From: Thermoleophilia bacterium
GTDB taxonomy: Bacteria > Actinomycetota > Thermoleophilia > RBG-16-64-13
Direction of reading: 5' to 3'
DNA: 5,123 nucleotides
NCBI GenBank assembly: GCA_016929985.1
Contig: JAFGIH010000335.1
Span: 1-5,123, forward strand
Part shown: in pieces, positions 1-5,123 of the stretch
Position numbering within the stretch: the stretch's first letter is position 1
How the letters are laid out: every line of letters begins with the position of its first letter
Made by a program: the position numbers and the translations under genes
Notes under the pieces: generated by a model
The model's input: only the letters and a program-made list of their open reading frames with translations
The model's database searches: none
What the model was told of the DNA's origin: nothing

Positions 1-209
1 GCCCCGCCAATAGGTTGTCCCGTGGTGAAGTCCAGGAACTGGCCCGATATAGCCACCTGCAGCGGAGCGACGGTCGGATCGGCCGCGGCAGCCGGGGAGG
101 CCGGCACGAGCGCAAGCGCAGAGAAGGCAAGGACGGCCACGCAGAGAAGCGCGACCACCCCGAGAACAAGGGGCCACGTCCTGTCGCGGGAGTGCGGTTC
201 GATCAACAT
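1..209 (-). CDS. Secreted or membrane-anchored protein, N-terminal part (runs off left edge)
   Basis: This is the first 69 codons of a reading frame that is open to the window edge. Residues 1-11 are polar with Arg8 and Arg10. Residues 12-36 form a long hydrophobic stretch (WPLVLGVVALLCVAVLAFS and onward). An Ala-rich AxA-type cleavage site follows (SPAAAA before Asp44), so a Sec signal peptide or signal anchor is likely. The first mature residues, VAISGQFLDFTTGQPIGG, resemble the start of a carboxypeptidase-regulatory-like beta-sandwich domain, whose usual opening is V-S-G-x-V-x-D-x-x-T-G-x-P-I. That domain call is an inference from about 18 residues. I chose the ATG at 209 because a TATAAT box lies seven bases upstream; an in-frame ATG at 218 overlaps that box and would add three residues. 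The gene is divergent from the pseudogene at 460 and unrelated to the operon on the right. The full length and function cannot be seen. Confidence 0.7.
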   Translation of the reverse strand, partial: MLIEPHSRDRTWPLVLGVVALLCVAVLAFSALALVPASPAAAADPTVAPLQVAISGQFLDFTTGQPIGG

Positions 210-216
210 CGTCCGC

Positions 217-222
217 ATTATA
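217..222 (-). promoter_or_regulatory. TATAAT -10 box of a probable leaderless promoter
   Basis: On the minus strand the hexamer is a perfect TATAAT, followed by GCGGACG and then the ATG at 209. A start site about seven bases after the box would fall on or beside the A of that ATG, giving an mRNA with no 5' leader. This is the spacing known for leaderless genes in actinobacteria and Deinococcus. There is no Shine-Dalgarno upstream of the ATG, which agrees. The -35 position (about 240-245, GGTCAC) does not match TTGACA. In DNA this GC-rich a perfect -10 hexamer is uncommon, but the start site is inferred only. Confidence 0.5.
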
Positions 223-242
223 CGGGGAAGCCGGCGGGCGTG

Positions 243-266
243 ACCGGCCGGCCGACCGGCCGGCGC
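243..266. repeat. Two tandem 12-base units carrying CCGGCCGG palindromes
   Basis: Two adjacent 12-base units share their first ten bases (ACCGGCCGGC at 243-252 and 255-264). Each contains the perfect palindrome CCGGCCGG (244-251 and 256-263), with centres 12 bases apart, about one helical turn. They sit roughly 35-55 bases upstream of the predicted start of the leftward gene, where an operator or activator site could lie. In sequence this GC-rich it may equally be a chance or structural repeat. The rest of the 223-459 intergenic stretch shows no gene, tRNA or clear second promoter. Confidence 0.45.
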
Positions 267-459
267 CAGAGAGCCAGCGTGCAAGCGGCGAAGACGATAT
301 GCCCCCGGATAGGCCCAGGTGGCCGCCGGCTGTGAGGAGGGAGGCGGGCAAGCTCGGCCTGCTCGGGGTCGTCCGGTGTTTGGCGCAACCCCCGTTGCAG
401 AAGAAGCGATGCCGCGTATAGCACGAGTGACACAAGCGGAAGTGGGGGCTGCTGAAGGC

Positions 460-804
460 ATGGATGCTTCCATCGTCCTGTGCGGTCCGGCCGGGCAGGG
501 CGTGCAAACCGCCGAGCAACTGCTGGTCGCCATATTTCGACAGGCGGGCTTGAACGTCTTTGCGACCAAGGAGTACATGTCGCGGGTCCGGGGCGGCAGC
601 AATTCAACCACGATCCGTATCTCCCCTGACTGCGTGCGGGCACTGGTCGGTCGGATGGATATCTTTGTACTCTGGCGTCGCGGCGCATTGACATGGGCCC
701 GCTGGAGGAGTCCTTCGGGGATGAGCCCCGGCGGTGAGCCCGAAATGCTCTTTGACCCACGTCCTGGCAGGTACACGTCACGGCCTGCCGATGCTGCAAT
801 GTGA
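460..804 (+). pseudogene. Truncated 2-oxoacid:acceptor oxidoreductase gamma/alpha subunit remnant
   Basis: From the ATG at 460, residues 1-71 are a clean match to the start of the gamma domain of 2-oxoacid:ferredoxin oxidoreductases. The glycine motif GPAGQGVQTAEQLL is at 9-22, FATKEYMSRVRGGSNSTT at 34-51, then IRIS and VGRMDIFVL at 63-71. The FATKEYMSRVRGGSNS block is typical of the fused gamma-alpha subunit, normally nearly 600 residues, which oxidises 2-oxoacids with CoA and reduces ferredoxin. After about position 672 the frame turns into Trp/Arg/Ser-rich sequence with no family character and stops at 802-804, after only 114 residues. Neither the rest of the gamma domain nor any alpha domain follows. 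Frame 3 from 672 to 737 encodes RRIDMGPLEESFGDE, which might be a later piece of the gamma domain joined by a deletion. An alternative start is the ATG at 409. The product cannot be a working enzyme. The sharp break suggests a recent deletion rather than slow decay. Confidence 0.72.
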
Positions 805-826
805 CTGAGCGCCTCGCGCGCAAGCG

Positions 827-1279
827 CTAGGTCTTCGCGCCGATCCAGGGCGCGCCGCCGCCAGGGCCCTGTCGGTTGTGGAGCATCTGCATGCCCTGCT
901 CCTCATCGATGACCACGACGCGAGCCTCAGGATCGCTCGGCCGCCCCGGGCCACGCCCCGCCGGTATGCTCATCTTCTCTCCGAACTTTCTCGGTTTGGT
1001 CTCCCCGCCGAACAAGGCAGCGAGGTGATCCGGATCCTCCAACACTATCCCACCCGCCTCCACGAGGAGGCAGTCGGGGGAAGCCTCAGGCGCGGGAAGG
1101 GTGGCATCGAAGATGGCCCTGCCCAACTGGAGTAGCTCCGCGCGCGTCGCCTTCTGCCCTGGGGGAGCGGACAAGCCGGCGACCGAGTTCTCTGTCGCCG
1201 CGTAGCGGTCTGCCAAGGGAAGCATCCAGGGGTCATGGGCCACCATCGACATGAGCAGCAGATCGGCGAATCTCTTCAT
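827..1279 (-). CDS. Small protein of unknown function, possibly NTF2-like, last gene of operon
   Basis: This 150-residue cytoplasmic protein has no signal peptide or membrane segment. Its ATG overlaps the stop of the flavoprotein gene by one base (TGATG) and has a perfect AGGAGG eight bases upstream. The frame is open a further 309 bases upstream, but that stretch lies inside the flavoprotein gene and was not used. Residues 8-32 (LLMSMVAHDPWMLPLADRYAATEN in part) resemble the opening helix of small NTF2-fold proteins, where A-x-x-A-H-D-P-x-x-L-P-L-A...TEN is common. VVVIDEEQGM at 121-130 resembles a beta strand later in such proteins. The middle and the Gly/Pro-rich tail (GPGGGAPW, about 138-145) match nothing I know. 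The resemblance is weak and the enzymatic role is unknown. Its position at the end of a coupled operon suggests a role with the flavoenzyme or the second NTF2-like protein. Confidence 0.65.
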   Translation of the reverse strand: MKRFADLLLMSMVAHDPWMLPLADRYAATENSVAGLSAPPGQKATRAELLQLGRAIFDATLPAPEASPDCLLVEAGGIVLEDPDHLAALFGGETKPRKFGEKMSIPAGRGPGRPSDPEARVVVIDEEQGMQMLHNRQGPGGGAPWIGAKT

Positions 1280-2757
1280 CACGCTCTCCTCCTCTCGCCT
1301 CGAATCGTCTGCGCCACCACCGCGCCGGCTACGAGGCCGGAACTGAGCGCCCATGACAGTGGAGTGCCGAACAGGTGCTCGTCTTTCCCCAGCCAGCCGC
1401 TGGTGACCACGCCCGCCGCCAACAAACCCTTGATCGGCCGCGCCTGCGGGTCGAGCACCTCTAAGCGCTCGTTGACACGCAAGGGACCAACCGTGTCGAT
1501 CATCAGCGGACGGAACTTGAGCGCATAGAACGGCGGCGTTCTCAGTGGACGGAGGAACGCCGGATCCTTCGCGAGGTATCCATCGCAACCCTCTTCACAT
1601 GAGAGGTTGTACCGCGAGATAGTGGCGCATAGGACGTCCGGCTCGGCGCCGATCCATGTGGCGATCGCGTTCCAGTTGTCGCCCGCGACGCTCCAGTCGC
1701 GGTTGGCGGGGTCGGCCAGCGTCGTACGCAGCTGCTTGCGATACCCGTGTGGAGTTACAGCGTCGCTCCCCTCTTCGCCGGAGCACGGTTCCGGCGAGAA
1801 CGGGTCCGGCTGGTCCATGAGCTCCCGGATCAAGGCGTCGTCGAAGAGGGCGAAGCCGAGCATGCCCGGCTGCGCGACGAGCGTGTTGGTAGACGCGTTG
1901 ACGGTGCCAAGCGACTCATCCAAGAAGCGTTCGCCGCGCTGGTTGACCCATACGCAGGTCGCCTCCACGGCCCCCCGGTACGGTAGGTCGCGCTTGCCCG
2001 TCTTGAAGCTGTAGCAGTTCTCCTTGATGAGGAAGCACCGCCCATCGATGGCCGCGCCCGCGCTCTCGGCAATTCGAATGCCGTCGCCGGTGAGGCGCTT
2101 AGAATCCGTCCAGTACACCGCTTCGTCGTATGTGGCGCCAAAGTGGTGGTCGAGTAACTCGCGGTTGCCGGTGAAACCGCCGGTGGCAATGATCACGTGC
2201 CCTGCCGAAACGACCAGCTCTTCCCCATCACGGTTCCTGGCGAGTACGCCGGCGATTCGCCCGTCGTCATCACGCGTGATCCCGTAGACTTCCACGCCCG
2301 TGACGAGCGTACCGCCGGCTATCTCGAACGCATCGGCGAGGCTGTCCATCACTCGCCCGAAGCTCCCGGGCGGGCTGGGACCCTCCGCAGGCTCGACAAC
2401 CAGGTCGCGGCCGGGCGCACAGCGGTACAGTGCCCCGTGCTCCTCCAGCCAAGCGATTGTCTTGCTCGACTGGTCGATGAACAGCCTCACGAGCCCCGGG
2501 TCGACGCCGTCGTAGTGGTGATAGGCCATCGTCTCGCGGAAGACGTCGGCGGCGTGGACGTCAATTCCCGCCTCCAACTGGAGACGGCTCCCAACGGCGA
2601 ACAACGTCCCGCCGGCCATGGCAGCGTTGCCGCCGATCCTCTTGCGCTTCTCGAGTACGACGACGCGCTGGACGCCCTGGTCGAGTGCCGTTATCGCGGC
2701 GGGCAAACCCGCCCCGCCGGCGCCGACAACAACCAGATCGGCAGCAAGGGCGCTCAT
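1279..2757 (-). CDS. FAD-dependent oxidoreductase, fumarate reductase/3-ketosteroid dehydrogenase superfamily
   Basis: This 492-residue soluble flavoprotein lacks a Tat signal, haem domain and FMN-attachment domain, so it probably acts in the cytoplasm. FAD binding is shown by the Rossmann motif VVGAGGAG (10-17), the acidic end of strand 2 at Glu36 (VVVLEK), IGGNA (41-45), IIATGGF (189-195), TGDGIRIAESAG (223-234) and the C-terminal GLLAAGV...GTPLSWALSSGLVAG (444-478). VNQRGERFLDE (271-281) and PPFYALKFRP (408-417) are also typical of the superfamily. Aligned from memory to flavocytochrome c3 fumarate reductase, the catalytic Arg in the segment after RFxxE is Thr, the His before T-x-G-G is Asp421, and the Arg in the N-R-L-G-G loop is His461. 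It is therefore probably a dehydrogenase or ene-reductase acting on another substrate. The ATG overlaps the preceding stop by four bases (ATGA), with GGGAG nine bases upstream. Flavin binding is near certain; the reaction is not known. Confidence 0.9.
   Translation of the reverse strand: MSALAADLVVVGAGGAGLPAAITALDQGVQRVVVLEKRKRIGGNAAMAGGTLFAVGSRLQLEAGIDVHAADVFRETMAYHHYDGVDPGLVRLFIDQSSKTIAWLEEHGALYRCAPGRDLVVEPAEGPSPPGSFGRVMDSLADAFEIAGGTLVTGVEVYGITRDDDGRIAGVLARNRDGEELVVSAGHVIIATGGFTGNRELLDHHFGATYDEAVYWTDSKRLTGDGIRIAESAGAAIDGRCFLIKENCYSFKTGKRDLPYRGAVEATCVWVNQRGERFLDESLGTVNASTNTLVAQPGMLGFALFDDALIRELMDQPDPFSPEPCSGEEGSDAVTPHGYRKQLRTTLADPANRDWSVAGDNWNAIATWIGAEPDVLCATISRYNLSCEEGCDGYLAKDPAFLRPLRTPPFYALKFRPLMIDTVGPLRVNERLEVLDPQARPIKGLLAAGVVTSGWLGKDEHLFGTPLSWALSSGLVAGAVVAQTIRGERRRA
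1288..1293 (-). promoter_or_regulatory. Perfect AGGAGG ribosome binding site for the last operon gene
   Basis: The AGGAGG lies within the last codons of the flavoprotein gene, eight bases before the ATG at 1279. This decides the start of the 150-residue protein against the longer open frame. Together with the TGATG junction it implies efficient re-initiation by ribosomes finishing the flavoprotein. Confidence 0.8.
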
Positions 2758-3428
2758 CTGGCCTGGCTCCCTTCGGACTCGAACGTCTTGTAGGGAGCCG
2801 GCGGCTCGGGCTGCAGCACCGGTGTGACGTCCACCGAGTAGGGCTGGTTGAAAGTCACCGGGCCGTCGGGCGCATGCATGCCCGGCAGCGTCTCACCCAA
2901 TGGCTGCAGGTGCGCAGGTCGGTTGATCGAGGAGTCGACCCAATCCTGGTCGTACGGCGTGCGGAACGTGGTCAGGACGTGCAGGTGCCAAATCTTCCAC
3001 GCGCCGCGCTCTTTGACGAAGTCGACGGCATAGCGGCCCCACGACCAGTGCGCGATCGGCGTGCGACCGGGTACCGGGAACGTCTCGTGGCCCGGGGAGA
3101 TCCATACGCCCTTGGCCGTGTTGCCGTCGTCTGCGATCTCGATCACCTCGGTCGTCAGACAATGCTCCACCAGCAGGCCGGGCTCGACCGGCGGCATGCC
3201 GTCTACGTAGGCCTTGCGGATCGACTCAAGACCTTTCCACACCCCGTAATCCTCAGCCTCAAACGTCATGCCGGGGGTCTCCTGCGCCCAACACTCATCC
3301 AGCTCACGCCCATGTAGACTGGCCGCATGCAAATATGCACGCCGGCCCATCAACTGTTTGATCTCATGGATGCTCTCCAGACGTTCGAGGCGCTCCAGTA
3401 CCGTGGATTCCTCATTGGCTTGTGACAC
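2754..3428 (-). CDS. SnoaL/NTF2-like domain protein
   Basis: This is a 224-residue protein of the nuclear transport factor 2 / SnoaL-like family, a cone-shaped alpha+beta fold used by dehydratases, isomerases and cyclases and by non-catalytic partners. Residues 10-45 form the amphipathic opening helices, with the family pattern IHEIKQLMGRRAYLHAA (20-36). TPGMTFEAEDYGVWKGLESIR (51-71) is the characteristic acid-rich turn. Strands run through TTEVIEIADDGNTAKGVWIS (92-111) and WSWGRYAVDFVKERGAWKIWHLHV (128-151), where His148 and His150 are candidate active-site residues. A proline-rich tail ends in PPAPYKTFE, a feature I associate with relatives found beside flavoproteins. The GTG at 3428 was chosen because AAGGA lies nine bases upstream. 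The ATG at 3506 would add 26 residues inside the ATPase gene with no family character. The gene overlaps the ATPase gene by 17 bases and the flavoprotein gene by four. Its substrate is unknown. Confidence 0.85.
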   Translation of the reverse strand: MSQANEESTVLERLERLESIHEIKQLMGRRAYLHAASLHGRELDECWAQETPGMTFEAEDYGVWKGLESIRKAYVDGMPPVEPGLLVEHCLTTEVIEIADDGNTAKGVWISPGHETFPVPGRTPIAHWSWGRYAVDFVKERGAWKIWHLHVLTTFRTPYDQDWVDSSINRPAHLQPLGETLPGMHAPDGPVTFNQPYSVDVTPVLQPEPPAPYKTFESEGSQAR

Positions 3429-4449
3429 AGTTTGTGTTCCTTCCTTTTGTGGCTTCGGGATGCCCGGAGCGATGGTCGCAAAGGTGACATGCGACGGTGC
3501 GGCCATCCGAGGTGACGTCAGCGGGGCGCACGGCCCAGCAGACCTCCGCGTCGCGGGGACACCGCGGGGCGAACGGGCAGCCTTCCGTCGGCGGCGGCGC
3601 GGCGGCTGCGCATGTCGTTGAGAAAGTCTCGGCGCGACGGCAGACGCGCTCGCGCTGTGCACGAGGGTCGGCGACCGGCGCCGCAGCGATCAGGGCCTTC
3701 GTATAGGGATGAAGCGGGGCGTCAACCACCGCAGCCGTAGGCCCTTGCTCCATCACGCGACCCCGATAGAGCACGACCACACGCTCGGCAATGGCCCGCA
3801 CCACGGGGATGTCATGCGCGATGAAGAGGAAGGCGATCCCGCGCTCGCGGCTGAGTGTGATCAACAGCTCAAGGATCTGCCTCCGTGTGATGACGTCAAG
3901 CGCGCTGGTCGCCTCGTCACAGATGACGAGACGAGGGGAGGCGGCTAGTGCGCGGGCGATAGCGATGCGCTGCCGTTGCCCTCCTGAGAAGACATACGGG
4001 TAGCACCGGGCGGCGTCCGCCGGCAGGCCGACGCTGTTCAGCAAGCGAGTGACTTCGCCACGCGCCACTGTGGCTTCCAGGTGCCCTCGGACCTCCAGCG
4101 GCTCCGTGAGGGTACGGCCGATCGTGCGTGCGGGGTTGAGCGATCCAAACGGGTCTTGGAAGACGACCTGCAGCTCCGTAGCCTGCGCACCCCGATCCTC
4201 AGCCGGGATATTAGTCACGTCCCGCCCGTCGAGGAGGATGGATCCGCCGTTAGGTCGAACGAGCCCTAAGATCGCGCGGCCGATCGTCGACTTGCCCGAT
4301 CCGGACTCACCAACAAGCGCAACGGTCTCGTGTGCGCTGACAGAGAACGAGACACCGTCCACCGCACGTACGGGCACACGGTGCCAGCCGCGGGCACGGA
4401 ACTCCACACACAACTCCTCGACCTCCAGAAGTCTTCCGGCGGTCGTCAT
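3412..4449 (-). CDS. Peptide-type ABC importer ATP-binding protein, OppF/DppF-like
   Basis: This 345-residue cytoplasmic ATPase subunit belongs to a dipeptide/oligopeptide/nickel-family ABC importer and powers uptake through two permeases. All motifs are intact: Walker A GESGSGKST (47-55), Q-loop VVFQDPFGSLNP (95-106, Gln98), signature FSGGQRQRIA (154-163), Walker B RLVICDE (173-179) with D-loop SALD, and the H-loop His212 in FIAHD. The C-terminal oligopeptide-transporter extension is present and carries the four-cysteine motif Cys291, Cys297, Cys304 and Cys321 (GCPFAPRCP...VCW...VACHL), thought to bind an iron-sulfur cluster in relatives. The length is normal for the family. The ATG overlaps the stop of the preceding ATPase gene by four bases (ATGA), so the pair is coupled. 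The transported compound cannot be read from ATPases. The family carries peptides, nickel, opines, oligosaccharides and other small solutes. Confidence 0.94.
   Translation of the reverse strand: MTTAGRLLEVEELCVEFRARGWHRVPVRAVDGVSFSVSAHETVALVGESGSGKSTIGRAILGLVRPNGGSILLDGRDVTNIPAEDRGAQATELQVVFQDPFGSLNPARTIGRTLTEPLEVRGHLEATVARGEVTRLLNSVGLPADAARCYPYVFSGGQRQRIAIARALAASPRLVICDEATSALDVITRRQILELLITLSRERGIAFLFIAHDIPVVRAIAERVVVLYRGRVMEQGPTAAVVDAPLHPYTKALIAAAPVADPRAQRERVCRRAETFSTTCAAAAPPPTEGCPFAPRCPRDAEVCWAVRPADVTSDGRTVACHLCDHRSGHPEATKGRNTNCVTSQ
3438..3444 (-). promoter_or_regulatory. Ribosome binding site for a GTG start
   Basis: On the minus strand the sequence AAGGAAGGAA precedes the GTG at 3428, with AAGGA (3438-3442) nine bases upstream. 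This supports a GTG start within the last 17 bases of the upstream ATPase gene and argues against the far-upstream in-frame ATG at 3506. Confidence 0.65.
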
Positions 4450-5123
4450 AGCGCAACCAGCTTCGGCATGCAGTCGATCAACAAACGTGTGTAGTCGTGC
4501 TGTGGATTGAGAAGAACGTCCTCGGCCGATCCTTGCTCGACGAGCCGGCCGTCGCTCATCACGGCGACGCGGTCACAGATGTCCGCGACAACGCCGAGGT
4601 CGTGCGAAACGAGTAGCAGTGTCATGTTGAAGCGCTGCCGGAGGTCGCGGAGGAGGTCGAGTATTTCCGCCTGGATAGTCACGTCGAGAGCAGTCGTCGG
4701 CTCGTCGGCGATGAGGACCCGCGGTTCACCGGTTAGCGCTACCGCGATCGCGACTCGCTGCGCCATGCCGCCGGAGAGCTGGTGCGGGTAGCAGCGTGCG
4801 ACCGTGTCGGGCGCAGCGATCCCGACGAGCTCGAGCAACTCGAGCGCCCGCGCGCGCGCTACAGTACGACTCAGTTTGTGGTGCGTTCGCAACGGCTCGC
4901 TCAGCTGCGACCTGACCGTGAAGCAGGGGTCAAGCGCGGCCATCGGCTCCTGCGGTATGTATGCGACGCCTTTGCCACGTAGCGCCTCCTTTTCCCGCTC
5001 ACCCAGGGTCACGAGATCCTTCCCCTCAAGAATGATGCGGCCTGCGGTGACATGACCGGATCGCGGAAGCAGCCCAAGGATGGCCAGTGCGATCGTGGTC
5101 TTGCCCGAGCCCGAGCCGCCCAC
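4446..5123 (-). CDS. Peptide-type ABC importer ATP-binding protein, OppD/DppD-like (5' end outside window)
   Basis: This is the last 225 residues of the partner ATPase; the window cuts through its Walker A motif. Residues 1-10 read (V)GGSGSGKTT, where the first codon is GTG and encodes internal Val rather than a start. The Q-loop is YIPQEPMAALDP (55-66, Gln58), followed by signature LSGGMAQRVAIA (116-127), Walker B VLIADEPTTALD (136-147) and H-loop LLVSHD (His174). The LSGGM-AQRV signature is typical of OppD/DppD rather than OppF. The protein ends soon after the HDYTRLLIDCMPKL segment. It therefore lacks the roughly 60-residue C-terminal extension with the cysteine motif that most OppD/DppD proteins have; the OppF partner keeps its own. 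The missing N-terminus should be about 40 residues. The permease and substrate-binding genes are expected further upstream, beyond position 5123. Confidence 0.93.
   Translation of the reverse strand: MGGSGSGKTTIALAILGLLPRSGHVTAGRIILEGKDLVTLGEREKEALRGKGVAYIPQEPMAALDPCFTVRSQLSEPLRTHHKLSRTVARARALELLELVGIAAPDTVARCYPHQLSGGMAQRVAIAVALTGEPRVLIADEPTTALDVTIQAEILDLLRDLRQRFNMTLLLVSHDLGVVADICDRVAVMSDGRLVEQGSAEDVLLNPQHDYTRLLIDCMPKLVAL

Noticed and set aside
240..245. A -35 element for the leftward promoter
   Set aside because: GGTCAC at the expected spacing does not match TTGACA well enough.
319..459. Upstream in-frame extension of the oxidoreductase remnant
   Set aside because: Residues encoded here have no family character. 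Conserved sequence begins just after the ATG at 460, with 409 a less likely alternative start.
218..823. 201-residue open frame on the minus strand across the intergenic region and the pseudogene
   Set aside because: Arg/Pro/Ser-rich with no domain character. It lies antisense to the clearly conserved oxidoreductase block and spans the divergent promoter region, so it is a high-GC shadow frame.
808..828. Hairpin AGCGC/GCGCT at the convergent gene ends as a terminator
   Set aside because: The stem is only five base pairs with an 11-base loop, and no run of T follows on either strand. It is too weak to call.
1280..1588. N-terminal extension of the last operon gene to an ATG at 1588
   Set aside because: It would overlap the flavoprotein gene by over 300 bases. 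The ATG at 1279 has a perfect AGGAGG and a TGATG junction, and protein-like character begins there.
2197..3317. Two long plus-strand frames (2197-2793 and 2685-3317, about 200 residues each)
   Set aside because: They are antisense to the well-supported flavoprotein and NTF2-like genes, are rich in Arg/Ala/Pro and carry no recognisable motif.
3429..3662. N-terminal extension of the NTF2-like gene to ATG at 3506 or 3662
   Set aside because: The added residues are Arg/Ala/Pro-rich and antiphase within the ATPase gene. The GTG at 3428 has a good ribosome binding site.

Overview
The window comes from a high-GC bacterium (clearly above 60% G+C by eye, with strong G/C preference at third codon positions). 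The gene content is a peptide-family ABC importer, a soluble flavoprotein, NTF2-fold proteins, a fused-type 2-oxoacid:ferredoxin oxidoreductase remnant and a possible leaderless promoter. This would fit an actinobacterial or Chloroflexota-like soil or environmental lineage, but nothing here fixes the taxon.

Layout. (1) Positions 1-209, minus strand: the first 69 codons of a secreted or membrane-anchored protein running off the left edge. It has a near-textbook TATAAT box seven bases before the preferred ATG. (2) Positions 223-459: a 237-base divergent intergenic region, GC-rich. It holds a 12-base tandem repeat of CCGGCCGG palindromes just upstream of that promoter and nothing else I can support. 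(3) Positions 460-804, plus strand: a decayed gene. A pristine N-terminal block (about 71 residues) of a 2-oxoacid:acceptor oxidoreductase gamma domain is followed by unrelated out-of-frame sequence. (4) Positions 827-5123, minus strand: one compact operon read right to left. Its order is OppD-type ATPase (5' end outside the window), OppF-type ATPase, SnoaL/NTF2-like protein, FAD-binding oxidoreductase, and a small protein of unknown function. The pseudogene and the operon converge at about 805-826.

Every junction in the operon overlaps: 4 bases (ATGA), 17 bases (GTG start with its own Shine-Dalgarno), 4 bases (ATGA) and 1 base (TGATG, with a perfect AGGAGG). The five products are therefore probably made together and coupled in translation. 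The two ATPases would energise a dipeptide/oligopeptide/nickel-type importer whose permeases and binding protein should lie to the right of the window. The NTF2-like protein and the flavoenzyme probably act in the cytoplasm on the imported compound or a derivative. The flavoenzyme has the fold of the fumarate reductase/3-ketosteroid dehydrogenase superfamily. My alignment from memory shows fumarate reductase catalytic residues replaced, so its substrate is probably not fumarate. The module reads as an uptake-plus-redox catabolic cassette of unknown substrate.
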